Assembly (NCBI RefSeq): GCF_000283155.1
Contig: NW_004454160.1
Coordinates: forward strand, 8,632,081 to 8,696,080
From: Ceratotherium simum simum
Lineage: Eukaryota; Chordata; Mammalia; Perissodactyla; Rhinocerotidae
Direction of reading: 5' to 3'
DNA: 64,000 nucleotides
Each line of letters begins with the position of its first letter. The first letter of the stretch is position 1. Shown here piece after piece: positions 20,215-30,070 of the stretch. Made by a program: the position numbers and the translations under genes. The notes beneath the pieces were generated by a model that was given only the letters and a program-made list of their open reading frames with translations, had not been told where the DNA came from and searched no databases.

Positions 20215-20450
20215 GCCGTCTATGGAGTGGGTCAGATCTGGGGTCAAGTTCTGGCTCCACTACACTTACTATCTGTATGAACTTGGACAAGTTTCTTAAC
20301 CTCCATGTTCTCCAATTTCTTCTTCAGTAAAATGGTAACAACACCGCTTACCTTGGGATTTGTTGAAGATTAGTTGAGGCAAAGTATGAAAAATACATGT
20401 TTTTAATAATCGGCTAAAAATAGCCTCTCAATAAACAAAAGCAATCATTT
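20215..20450 (+). repeat. MIR SINE fragment
   Basis: CTGGGGTCAAGTTCTGGCTC, GGACAAGTTTCTTAACCTCC, CAGTAAAATGGTAACAACAC and CCTCTCAATAAACAAAAGC follow MIR order. Confidence 0.85.
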
Positions 20451-20673
20451 ATTTGTTAATTTATTTTTAAAAAGGACAATTGAAGCATGGAAAGCAAAAG
20501 CCATAGATGGAAAAAACTCAGTGGCCAGGAGAACAATGTCCATGAGAACTCTGCTCTGCTTCGAGGTTCAGGGTCAGTGACTCACTCAATTACTTGCTGC
20601 CAGAAGATTTTCAGCAGTGTCCAGCTGAGCACCAAGGCAGGAGAGAGGAGGCAGCAGTGAGACGAGGTTGTTT

Positions 20674-20688
20674 TGACCTTTCAAGTGG
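20674..20688 (+). promoter_or_regulatory. Nuclear-receptor half-site fused to an NKX2-like site
   Basis: TGACCTT (20674-20680), the complement of the AAGGTCA half-site, is followed without a gap by TCAAGTGG (20681-20688), which contains the NKX2 core CAAGTGG. Such composites occur in heart, gut and lung enhancers. The functional reading is inference from the motifs alone. Confidence 0.25.
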
Positions 20689-21110
20689 TAGCATTCTTGA
20701 TACTATTATTGTTGTCACTTTGTCTTGGGCTCTGGCTCTAAAGTCACATTCTAGATAACCCTGTCCCTGCCCCATGTTTTATAGCTTTGACCCTCAATGG
20801 AAGGAGGGGAGAAAACGGCTCTGAAAATTCAGCATTTCCTCTGTTGCTGCAAATCTTCAGGAAGATCTACAAGAAAGATAGTTCGGGGGGTAGATGAATG
20901 ACCTCTAAAAGACCTGGTTGCCCTTCTTTTGGTTTGTTGAAGGGAGATAATGTTTTTTGGCACTATCAAAGGCCTTACTGAAGGCTTCTAAAGACTTAAC
21001 TTCATTAAAATCTCACCACCAGTTCTATTCTATCCTGGGGCCACTAATGAAGGGTAAGAGTCATTTGCAAACCTGAGCCAATGTGAATCCCCCTGGCTCC
21101 CTCTGGAGAA

Positions 21111-21129
21111 GACACAAGTGGCTTGTGTC
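21111..21129. repeat. Perfect 8-bp inverted repeat with 3-nt loop
   Basis: GACACAAG (21111-21118), TGG, CTTGTGTC (21122-21129). It could fold as a hairpin, and its first arm plus loop contain another NKX2-like CAAGTGG. Confidence 0.6.
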
Positions 21130-21829
21130 AGCTGGGTGGCCTTACAGAAAACCTAATCTCATAATCAAAGTCTCTGTAATTCAGTTTCAATTACTCCATG
21201 GTGTCCCACGGCACCAGCCAGCTGCAAAGATTGTCCTGCCTTTGGTGAATTACCCATCTCCCTCCAAAGAGCCACACTAAAGGAATTTGACTCCATTAGC
21301 CATATGCTGCCTTTTTCTTTCCTTTTCCTGAGAATTGATTTCCAAATTGGACCCATTCCTTTCTCTTGCAACCTTGAGGACCCAGCCAGAGCCCAAAGAG
21401 TGAAGCACTGGCAGAAATTCTCATGCTTATAGATGACGATCTTTGCACCTGATCTTTGAACTTTGGCTGATTTCTTTGGGTTAGGAGTTCTTCTGAAAGG
21501 CCAGCACCATAAGTTTAGCTTCAATAGGCAATGACACAGACATTAAATTGTGTTTTTTGTTTGTTTGTTGTTGTTGTTTTCTCAAAGATGCTGGGCAGCA
21601 CCCAAGTTATATACTAAGATCTTAGGAAAACTTTGAGAATTCCTTTTTCCTCTCAACCCGACTGGTTTCTCTGAAGGTTCAGGAGTACATCAGACCTGCA
21701 GATGAACCCAGGATCCCAAAAAATAAAAGCCACAGGATGGATCAGACCAAGTTTAGCTAAGGAGGTCTTAAGGGGAAAAGCATGCATGCAGGACTCAGAG
21801 GTACTGAGTGAGTTCCAGATCCTCTATTC

Positions 21830-21995
21830 TCATGCTGTGAGACCTCAGACCAGATGCCTAAACTCTCTTAACCTCAGTTTCTTTATCTGTAAAATGGGGA
21901 AAGCTATACTTGCCTCAACAGAGTTGTGAGGAAAAAATGAGATGCACTTTGTAAAATGTACTTTGTAAATGCTAACGTGCTTTGCAAATATAAGT
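21830..21995 (+). repeat. MIR/MIR3 SINE fragment
   Basis: CTCTCTTAACCTCAGTTTCT, TTATCTGTAAAATGGGGAAA, ACAGAGTTGTGAGGAAAAAA and TTGTAAATGCTAACGTGCTT match the MIR core and its MIR3-type tail. Confidence 0.85.
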
Positions 21996-22320
21996 TATTT
22001 TTGGTTAAAATGAAATATTAGACCAAAGCTTTGTTTGCTACATTCCTCTCACTTCTCCTGATCCCAGCTGCTTAGGGCAAATCTCTTGGCCCTAAAGTCA
22101 AATGTCAGAAAAGGTCCCTGTTGTGCTCTGTGACTTGCAAAACAAATTCTTCCTCAAGTAAAAGAGGCCCATTCTTTTTCTGTCTCCGGGGTCTGTGTGT
22201 AGAGCAGTGATAACTCCAATTAATAGGTGCATGGAACTTTTGCAGTTTAAACATCAGCTTTCAATATGCTTCCTCCATGTGCCTCCCAACAATGCTTGGG
22301 GGGATGCTCTTGTATGGATG
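21996..22320. other. Unique non-coding sequence
   Basis: No recognised gene or repeat. Confidence 0.4.
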
Positions 22321-22324
22321 CATG

Positions 22325-22450
22325 CCCATTCTATAAACAAACATACTAGGCTCAGAATCATGCAGCATTTAAGTGGTAGATCCAGGACCTGAATATAAGT
22401 CTTCTTACCTCAGATCCTAGACTTTCCAGTACTGTCCTTCACATTACACT
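22325..22450 (-). repeat. MIR SINE fragment
   Basis: ACTAGGCTCAGAATCATGCA, TTAAGTGGTAGATCCAGGAC and TCTTCTTACCTCAGATCC match the 5' half of MIR on the complement. Confidence 0.65.
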
Positions 22451-23005
22451 GACTCTCTGTGATCAAACTTAGGTTGCAGGTCAGAGGGGGACTCAGTTGA
22501 GAGTGCAGAAGGGTTTGCACAAATCAGCCCCACTGTGTTAGGAAAACTTGCCATCCAGAGGGACAATTAGTTGCAGAGCCCAGTATTTAATGTTTTACCC
22601 ACCCGAGAGTCACATTAAAGGGTGAACACAGATTCTGCTCTCAGGGAACTCACATACAACACACAAGACTAAATTCTAGTCAACAGAGTCTCCAAAACTA
22701 TGGTCTTATATTGTGTTTGTGGTGATGATCATGTGTTGGTGGTGATGATCATAATTGGGTTGGAATAGGAGCTGGATCAGTCCAGGAGCCTTCCTAGAGG
22801 AGGTGGCCCTTGAAATTTAAGGAGAGTAGGTAGAGTGACAAATACTCTATAACTCAGGATGACTAAGATTCAAAGAAATGGAGTGGGAGTGAAGACAAGA
22901 GAGTACGTGTTTACCTACTCCACAGCCTATGGATTTTTCTATCCCCCTATACCTGTAACATAAACTTGAAATAGACCCAATAACTATAAACTAATATTTA
23001 CATAA
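22451..23005. other. Mostly unclassified sequence with possible L2 scraps
   Basis: Segments such as GATTCTGCTCTCAGGGAACT (22632) and AGCCTTCCTAGAGGAGGTGG (22787) resemble minus-strand L2 text but are short. A direct repeat of TGGTGATGATCAT occurs twice within 22720-22752. Confidence 0.35.
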
Positions 23006-23009
23006 TGTG

Positions 23010-23090
23010 CTAGTACATAATGTGCTTGCAAAGCACTTTGATTTTTGTTATTTTTCAAAATTTAATCTTCACAGCAATTTTGTCAAGTAG
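23010..23090 (-). repeat. MIR SINE, left part, interrupted by the ERVL provirus
   Basis: ATGTGCTTGCAAAGCACTTT, AATTTAATCTTCACAGCAAT and TTTTGTCAAGTAG are the MIR complement up to its GAGGTAG-like segment, where the provirus begins. A MIR hinge and right part reappear near 29965, after L2 and L1 fragments. Confidence 0.65.
23086..23090. repeat. Left 5-bp target-site duplication of the ERVL provirus
   Basis: AGTAG immediately precedes the LTR edge and is repeated exactly at 29655-29659. A 5-bp duplication is the usual length for ERVL integration. Confidence 0.75.
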
Positions 23091-23666
23091 TGCTTTCATC
23101 TGGGTTTCCCAGAAAGCAGAGCCTGAGATGAAGGCTTATGCAACACTACTTTATTAGGGCATGCAAGCCCAGGGAGCAGGAGTGAGGGGAAATGGGGGCT
23201 AACCAGGGAAAGAGAGAGCGCCAATATGTGGATGCATTATTGAGCTGGCAGCTGCTACATGTGACTGTTTGATTTCGTGGTGTAGCTCTCTGAGAAGGCG
23301 CATAAATTACATCTCAGAATAGTCAATCTGGAAGGAAACCGGGGAAAGAATTTATCCACTGACTCTTTTCTCCTACTAGTTACAGATTTGCCCCTTGGAG
23401 CATTAACTCCACCACACTGTTGGGCTTCAAATGTGTAGGTGCCAAGCAGGACCCTGTGGCACGCTAAGTCTTGGGGACAACAAGAAATCCCTGTGACAGG
23501 AGGCAAGCTGCTCTATGTGCAGGCATAAGCTGAGATGCTGTAGGACTGTATCTACTTGAAGTCAGTAAATGCTCAGGCAGAGCTGGTTAACACAGTGATG
23601 ACTGAAACAAGGCAGGAGACAAGGTCCCAGAGGATCTGATGCAGTACACAAGAGGTGTCTCATACA
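23091..23666 (-). mobile_element. 3' LTR of the ERVL provirus
   Basis: On the minus strand it starts TGTATGAGACACC at 23666 and ends CA at 23092-23091. It aligns end to end with the 29088-29654 LTR, for example TGGGTTTCCCAGAAAGCAGA against TGGGTTCTCCAGAAAACAGA, and GGGGAAAGAATTTATCCACT against GGGGAAGAATTTATCCACAG. The two copies differ at many positions, so insertion was ancient. A purine-rich GCAAGGGGTGGAC just upstream is a good polypurine tract. Confidence 0.85.
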
Positions 23667-24786
23667 GTCCACCCCTTGCACTGCTCAAATCTTCTTGCTC
23701 CTGATTATACCTGGCTCACATTTTGCAGTATGGAGCCTCCATTTTTGCGAGAACAAAATTACCTTGATTCTTCCCTGAGAAATGAGGTACAAGTCCAATT
23801 AACCAGAGAGTCATTTTGAAGGTGGTGGCCAGGAGCAACCTCTGAAAAGAGTGAAAGCAACAGAGTTAGTGAAATAAGCTGGAGTCCCCATTGTTAGCTC
23901 TGGTTCCAAACCATAACTGATACTCATGATCTTCCTCCTCCATCTTCTACTCTATCTAGATTTCACTCAAACTTGGCCAACACGTCAGTTGGTCTGGATT
24001 ACTTGCCTGATGAGGTGATCTAGACTTTCATCCACAAGAAGTCTGAGCTCTTGTAGAGCTATAGTTGCTACAGCTGCCCATTTATCATCATCTCCTGTCA
24101 CAGAAGCACTAGAGATTTCCTAGAAAAGTCTCTTGGGTTCCCAACATATTCTCCCTGCCCCTCTTACCTCCTACTTTCATTATGTAGGAGCACCTCTGGC
24201 TCTTTATGTTAAGCAAGTGTGATTACTCTCACAAGTTCAGGATAGACCAGGCTGCTGATCTTTTGGCATGAGGACCCCAAAGTGAGAGGTAGCAGCCACA
24301 GTTTCAAATTCAGTGTAGCCCTACTGTGTCCCTGAATGGAAGCATATTCCACTATCTCTTAATGAACAGGGCCTCTAACCTAGTATAAGCTAAGGCTGCA
24401 GAGTCAGTCACTGAGAGTGAGGATGAGAGGGCCAACTCTGCTTCCATCTTTTGGTTCCTGAGTCCACGTATTGAAACTATTGGGTCACAGCACCATATAG
24501 TAACCTTTGGTTCAACACATGTATCACATCTTGAAGAAGAGTGCTCCAAATTTATAAGTATTATCCCGAAACTGGGACTCTAGATGAGTCTTTAACAGAT
24601 TATTCCCTCAATATACTAGGCCAGCAGTTTTAGTTGATGAAGTACATGTTAAGAACAATGAATCCCATGGTTGTGCGCCCATTGTCACACCTCCTTTGTT
24701 GTATAATACGTCCTTTGGTCCAATGCAGTGGTGTATGGGGTAACATATTGGTAAATTAGGCATGTACAGGCTCTCAGTGCTGGTAT

Positions 24787-25074
24787 TCAGAAGGAATTCA
24801 CCAATAATAATAGATTCCTGTCCGCTCCAGGGTGGAAAAGGTCCAGTAGCATTGGCTCACCACCAGGTGCTTGATTAATCTCTTTGAGGAATAGTATCAT
24901 CAAGGGATCAGCACAGTGGCAGTATCTAGACCAGACTTGGTGAGTGGGAGCCCATTCTGTTGGTCCTATATATAACCTCCATCCCTGCCACCACGTTCCC
25001 TTTGATAATGGGCTCATTGTGCTAGCACTGGAGTGGCTGAAGAGAGGCTTGGTGACAATCACAAGATGAGGCAA
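24787..25074 (-). pseudogene. ERVL pol remnant, integrase-like segment
   Basis: A 95-codon open stretch on the minus strand with the run LYIGPTEWAPTHQVWSRY, which has the spacing of the retroviral integrase core start (a Tyr-Ile-Gly-Pro element). It lies downstream of the RT remnant in provirus orientation, as expected. It is isolated between stops and not a functional gene. Assignment rests on position and this one motif. Confidence 0.45.
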
Positions 25075-26709
25075 CCATTCACCTGGTAGTTCAGAGCCTT
25101 GCCTGTGGTGAATGCTCTCTGGTGGGCATTAACCCAAACACAAAAATCTGCATGCTTTGTTCCCATTCCTCATGCCTTCATCCCCCAAGTTACCAATTTT
25201 CCTCCTCTTCAACCTGTGACTAACCAGCCAAGCCGTTTACCCATGCCAAGATATCTGTGTATGTATATACTTCAGTCTGGTTCTCCTCTCATCTGACTGG
25301 ATGAACAAGTGTACTGCTCCTAGGTCTGTCCTCTGGGACAATTTATCTTCTCCATCACACTAAGGACCTTCCTTGAATGGGGCTATATTTTGGCAGCAGT
25401 TCATTTTCAGTTAGCACCCATATACTCTCTTGAGTCATCTGTAAACACGGCTGGGTTCTTTCCTCCTCCATCAGTTATCATAGGGAAACCCCCATGATGC
25501 CATAGGTTTGAGTTGAGGAAGAGACAGCGCACTTGAGGTAGATGATATGGAAATCTGGGCTACACGTCCACGTAATTTACTTCGGCCTTTTGAGCCTGCT
25601 TCAGCCTGATTCCAAAAATATACTTTCTATTAGACAATTGATTGGTGCTGTATTCACTCAACTTGATGACTCGGTGGATATGATTATTTTCAGCTCATGA
25701 TGGGTAGCTCAGGTTACTAATCACTTGGTATTCCATGGCCAGGTATTTAGTTTCTGCCAGGGTCCAGTAACAACCAGGAGCTGTTTTTCAAATGGAAAGT
25801 AGTTCTCTGCTACAGAAGTTATAGCCTTTTTTCAGAACCTTATGTTCTGCACTTTAATTCCCCTTTTGAAGCTTGCCAGTAGGAGCAACCTTGTCCACCA
25901 CGGATATCTTGAACACTAGGGATCTGCTGAGTCATACATCCCCAAGGGCAGGTAGGTATTTTGCCACTGGTGCTGCTGCAGAGCTCTCTTGTTCTTGGCT
26001 CTATTTGAAACTGGCAGCCTTCTGAGTCATCCAAAATTTTGGTCAGAGCATTATTCCCTAGTGTGGTATATTCTACCCTAAAATCCAAAGAAGTCTACTG
26101 GCACTGTGCCTTTTTCTTAATGGTAGGAGGTGCAAAGTGCAGTAACTTGACCTTTACTTTAGAGAGAATGTCCTGGTTTGACACAAACCACTGGACTCCT
26201 AAAACTTTACCAATATGTCAGGCCCTTGAATCTTCCTGTGGTTTATCTCTCACCCTTTAGTATGTACATATCTTACTAGGGTATCTAGAGTAGATGCCTC
26301 CTTCTGCTCACTGAGTCAAGTTAGTAAGATATCATTAATAGTGGACCATAATAATATTCTGTGGAATTCTAAGATGATCAAGATCCCCAGGGACTATATT
26401 GTGATGGAGAGTTAACGTTCTGGAGAAAGACAATGAATGCATACTGCTGTCATATTCAGATAACTGCTTTTACCCCCTTATTGAGGGGGATTGAGAACTA
26501 GGTATTTGCCAGCTCAGTAACTACATACCAAGTGCCAGAGGCTGTGTTAGGCTCTCTCAATGAAGATAGCACATCCAGCACAGCAACTATGATTGGGACT
26601 ACCACTTACTTACGTACTTGACCATCAAATGCCTATACTCATCTGGTTTTTGAAGAGACTACCTGGGTAAATTAAATGAAGATATGATTAGACCATCCCC
26701 TTATATCTT

Positions 26710-27093
26710 TTAAAACTTTGATGGTGGCGCTAACCTCTGCAATTTCTCCTGCACTGTGCTTCTGATTACTATTTTGGTCAGTGCAGAAGGTGGGGAGTTG
26801 ATCAATTTTAGAGGCTTCCACTTGGCTATTACTAGCATAAAGACCCTTATTTCATAGGTCAGGGAAGCAATATGAGGACTCTGCCACGTGCTAAGTACAT
26901 CTATCCCAATTATACTCTTGGAGACAAGGGATATAACCATAGAATGGGTCTGCAGACCCAATGGGCCCATTGTCAGATGGACTAGGGCCAGGATTCTATT
27001 TATTACGTGGCCTTCATGAACTCCCTTTCTAATTTTAGGACTACAATGGCATTTCAGTTTCCATGCGTCAGTGTCAGAACCCATATAAAACAT
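26710..27093 (-). pseudogene. ERVL pol remnant, protease-RT junction
   Basis: A 127-codon open stretch on the minus strand. Residues 61-75 read IIGIDVLSTWQSPHI, followed by AKWKPLKL near residue 91-98. I recognise these as the start-of-RT region of ERVL pol. This is the longest surviving open segment of the provirus. It lacks the catalytic RT motifs, which lie farther left in decayed sequence, so it is a fragment rather than a gene. Confidence 0.75.
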
Positions 27094-28678
27094 TTCTTGA
27101 AAAGTCAGGATATTCTTCTTTCCCTAGTGCACATACACTGGCAAAGTGTTACATGTTCCTATCGGGAAGTATCAGAGGAATAGTTACCATATATACTAGT
27201 ATTGTAGAGTCCTTACTCAAGGAGATCCAGTCTTATCTTCAATCAGCAGGCTCTGTGTGTACCGCCTTGGATCAAGAAAGTAAATAGGGACCATGGTTTT
27301 CCATTTTGACGGCTAACTGATACCCTTCTGCTCACCGCTCTTGAACTTTTTTTTATATACAAAAGTTGAGAAACACGCTAGATGACTCCAGGAGCACCAT
27401 GATATATTAGCAATTGCCTAGTGGTGTACTGAAGCCAGTTCATATCAGTTCACAAGAGCCAATAGTGTATATCTCTTCCCTACTGGTATTCAATGAAGTC
27501 AGATTGGTAGCTTGAAAATGATCATGGCGAGTATTTACACGACGGAAATTGGCAAACGCTACAAGTAAGTTTTTTGGTTTTTTTCACAGAGCTGGTTCTT
27601 ATACATTTACCAGCATATCATCACCATTGCCGCAGATCCCTAATGTTCAAAGCACCCTGATTTCTGCTTTGATCTTGTTGCCCATTAACAGTAATTATGT
27701 CCACCATGCCTCTGATAGTTATGTGAAGCCACTTTACCTTTACCATTCCTTCATCTTATCAAACCCATTGATACTAGGAATCCCAGTTCTGTGGCAGCAT
27801 CTCCCACCAGCTGTTTCAGCTTACAGAGGAAAGCCACCACTAAGCTTCTCAAAGACACTAGTGCCCCTCTCATCCAAGTGTTCTTTAATGGCCTAGTGAA
27901 GGGATTATCTCTATCCCATCCTGGAAAACAAGGTCAAGCGGTTCTCAGATCTTATAAAGTACATCCATTCTAACATTTCTGCTTTTCTGAGGCTTGTGAT
28001 CTCTTCTTCAATACTACACCAAGGAAGTTCCAAAATCTCCACCTAATTTACTATAGTCTATTATCATGTCCAAGTCAAGGAGTCATCCCAATAGATTGTG
28101 AGGAAAGTCTCTAGGTGTTCTTTCCAGAATATAGGTGAGATCCTCAAAGTCAAAAAATGTTTCCTATTTAGTCTTTTATTTACTCCCTCTCCCACAAAGA
28201 TTTATTTCTACCTGCATTACCCAGCTTGCTGCTGGTACATATTATCAAGGTTCTACAATTCCTTCAGCATGTAAGCTATTTCCTCCCAGACCAGGGACTA
28301 TACTTCACTGCTTAAACTGTGCTGAGATCTGATCCTGGTTGTTTTCCCGGAGGCATTGAGGGATAGCAGAAGATTTTGAAGAGAACAGTCATCATCTTGA
28401 AAGCACCTGCTTCAAGGGAAGTCATTACAAGGTCTCCAGGCAAGAAGAGGCTGTTGGCCCCTGGCAAGGGAGAAGGAACTGCTTTTGCCAACTTGCAGGG
28501 TTCAGAGAAATCTGAGGATTCAAGAGTCTCAGGCTTGTCCACTGAAAAGCCCCAATCCAGGTTTCACAATCCCTCTCTTTTCCTACCTGAGCCCTGACTC
28601 TAATGTATGAGAGTAGAAGTTGGGCATTTATTCTTCTTGACAGTTACAGCACCCTTACAACTAGATCCTGGGCTTAAT

Positions 28679-28876
28679 TCACAGCATCGTGTGTCCCGAA
28701 GCTTTAGGAGATGCGAGTCTCCTTAAAGCTGCCATAGAGTGCCTCTGGCTTTCACATTGTGCTTTGAGTTGGCAGTTAGCTTCCCCAAGTCTATCATTTT
28801 CTTTAGTCAAGGTTTCCAGTGTGTTAACAAAAGCTGCCTCACTCCATATAATTATCAATGCTCCTATACTTTTCAA
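28679..28876 (-). pseudogene. ERVL gag remnant with coiled-coil-like stretch
   Basis: A 65-codon open stretch on the minus strand, with residues 20-46 (from NTLETLTKENDRLGEA to QCESQ) rich in heptad-spaced Leu, Glu and Lys, as in the coiled coil of ERVL gag. It lies soon after the primer binding site in provirus orientation. It is a fragment; the ATG is probably not the original gag start. Confidence 0.55.
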
Positions 28877-29067
28877 GTACCACAGCCATCACGTATTTCA
28901 ATGCCTCGTTCTGTACTTTATCCCAATTAACGTGAAGTAAAAGTTCAGTCTTTTTATACCACTGTATTTTACAGGTTGTCACCAACCTCCTCACTGTTAA
29001 CAATGTGGTCTTTATTGCCATCAGACTCTGAATAATCCACCTCCAAAATCCCATCCTGATGGTCTAC

Positions 29068-29085
29068 TTTCTACTCCTGATACCA
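29068..29085 (-). other. Primer binding site of the ERVL provirus (tRNA-Leu type)
   Basis: The minus strand from 29085 reads TGGTATCAGGAGTAGAAA, close to the complement of the 3' end of leucine tRNA (TGGTGTCAGGAGTGGG type). It starts two bases inside the 5' LTR edge at 29088, the expected spacing. This identifies the primer and the ERVL class. Confidence 0.8.
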
Positions 29086-29087
29086 AC

Positions 29088-29654
29088 TATCTTAGCCTGG
29101 GTTCTCCAGAAAACAGATACTGAAGAAAAGCTTTATGTGATATTACTTTGTCAGAAAGTGCAATCCCAGAAAGCAAGAATGAGATCCAGGAGGGTGAAGC
29201 AGGGAAGAGGAGAGTTGCTATTAGGATGTGTTATCAACTGGCTGCTACTGTGAATGATTACTGGATTTCACAAGACAGTCCTCTGAGAAGCCATGTAAGG
29301 GGCATTTAGCAATGTTCATCCAGAGAGAGGACTGGGGAAGAATTTATCCACAGACTCCACCTCCTGGTGATCAAAGCTTTACCCCCTGGGGCACTAACTC
29401 CCCTACATTTCTGAGTTGCATATGTGTGTGTACCAAGCAGGGTCCTGAGATGTTCCACGCTGCAATGTCAACAGGAAAGACTTGAGGTAGAAGGGAAGAG
29501 TTGTACAGCAGGGGCATGAGGCAAGGCACTGTCAGGTAGCGCCTGTGTGAAGTCAGGTGGAGCTCGCATAAACCTGGAAGCTTCAGTGGCGGATGAGACA
29601 AGAGACAGCTGAGGCCAAAAGGATCTGAAGTGGTGCATAAGAGCATCTGATACA
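29088..29654 (-). mobile_element. 5' LTR of the ERVL provirus
   Basis: On the minus strand it begins TGTATCAGATGC at 29654 and ends just before the primer binding site. The expected terminal CA has decayed to TA (29089-29088). It is 567 bp, against 576 bp for its partner. It is flanked on the outside by AGTAG (29655-29659). Confidence 0.85.
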
Positions 29655-29659
29655 AGTAG
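29655..29659. repeat. Right 5-bp target-site duplication of the ERVL provirus
   Basis: AGTAG, identical to 23086-23090. Confidence 0.75.
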
Positions 29660-29785
29660 GTAGACTGAACTGTAAGCTCCATGAGGGCAGAGGCTATATC
29701 TCACTCATCTCAGAATCCCTAACACAATTACTGGCACATAGTTTTATTGATTAATAAATATCTGTTAATGCCAACTAAATGAGTG
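29660..29785 (+). repeat. L2 LINE 3' end
   Basis: TAGACTGAACTGTAAGCTCC, ATGAGGGCAGAGGCTATATC, ACTGGCACATAGTTTTATTG and AATAAATATCTGTTAATGCC are an L2 3' terminus. It lies between the two halves of a MIR, next to the ERVL integration point. Confidence 0.85.
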
Positions 29786-29804
29786 GCATTATTTTCTCCA
29801 ATTT

Positions 29805-29960
29805 TTAGTTTTATTGAGATATAATTGACATATATCACTGCCTAAGTTTAAGGTGTACAGCATAATAGTTTTACTTACATATATAGTGAAATGATTACTG
29901 CAATTTAGTTAGCATCTATCATCTCACATAGATAAAATAAAAAGAAATCATTGTTTTCCC
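29805..29960 (-). repeat. L1M LINE 3' UTR fragment
   Basis: TTTTATTGAGATATAATTGA, CATATATCACTGCCTAAGTT, TAAGGTGTACAGCATAATAG and GTGAAATGATTACTGCAATT are the complement of an old L1M 3' UTR. Related TTTTCTCCA words occur on both sides (about 29792-29800 and 29966-29974), which may be its target duplication. Confidence 0.8.
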
Positions 29961-29964
29961 TTTG

Positions 29965-30070
29965 TGATGAGAATTTTCTCCATTTTACAGGTGCAGAAAA
30001 CAAGGCTCAAATGGGGCCACCGACTTTTCCAAATTCAACACACTTGGTAAATAGAGGAGTGAAGGCATGA
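29965..30070 (-). repeat. MIR SINE, right part of the split copy
   Basis: TCTCCATTTTACAGGTGCAG, AAAACAAGGCTCAAATGGGG and TAAATAGAGGAGTGAAGGCA are the continuation of a MIR complement. It probably belongs to the MIR half at 23010-23090. Confidence 0.7.

Larger units (their letters stand above)
20455..21825. other. Unique non-coding stretch with two notable short sites
   Basis: No recognised repeat over about 1.3 kb. It contains a compact TGACCTT/TCAAGTGG site pair (20674-20688) and a perfect hairpin-like inverted repeat (21111-21129), listed separately. The 119-codon minus-strand frame at 21165-21524 has no recognisable product. Confidence 0.4.
23667..29067 (-). pseudogene. ERVL provirus internal region (gag-pro-pol remnants)
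   Basis: About 5.4 kb between the two LTRs, read right to left. A gag remnant with a coiled-coil-like stretch lies at 28679-28876. The protease-RT junction is at 26710-27093, and worn RT, RNase H and integrase-like text lies between about 26700 and 24350. No env was recognised, as expected for the ERVL group. Stops and frameshifts interrupt every part; at the RT active site near 26330 two consecutive stops fall where the Asp-Asp codons belong. The element cannot encode a working product. Confidence 0.8.
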
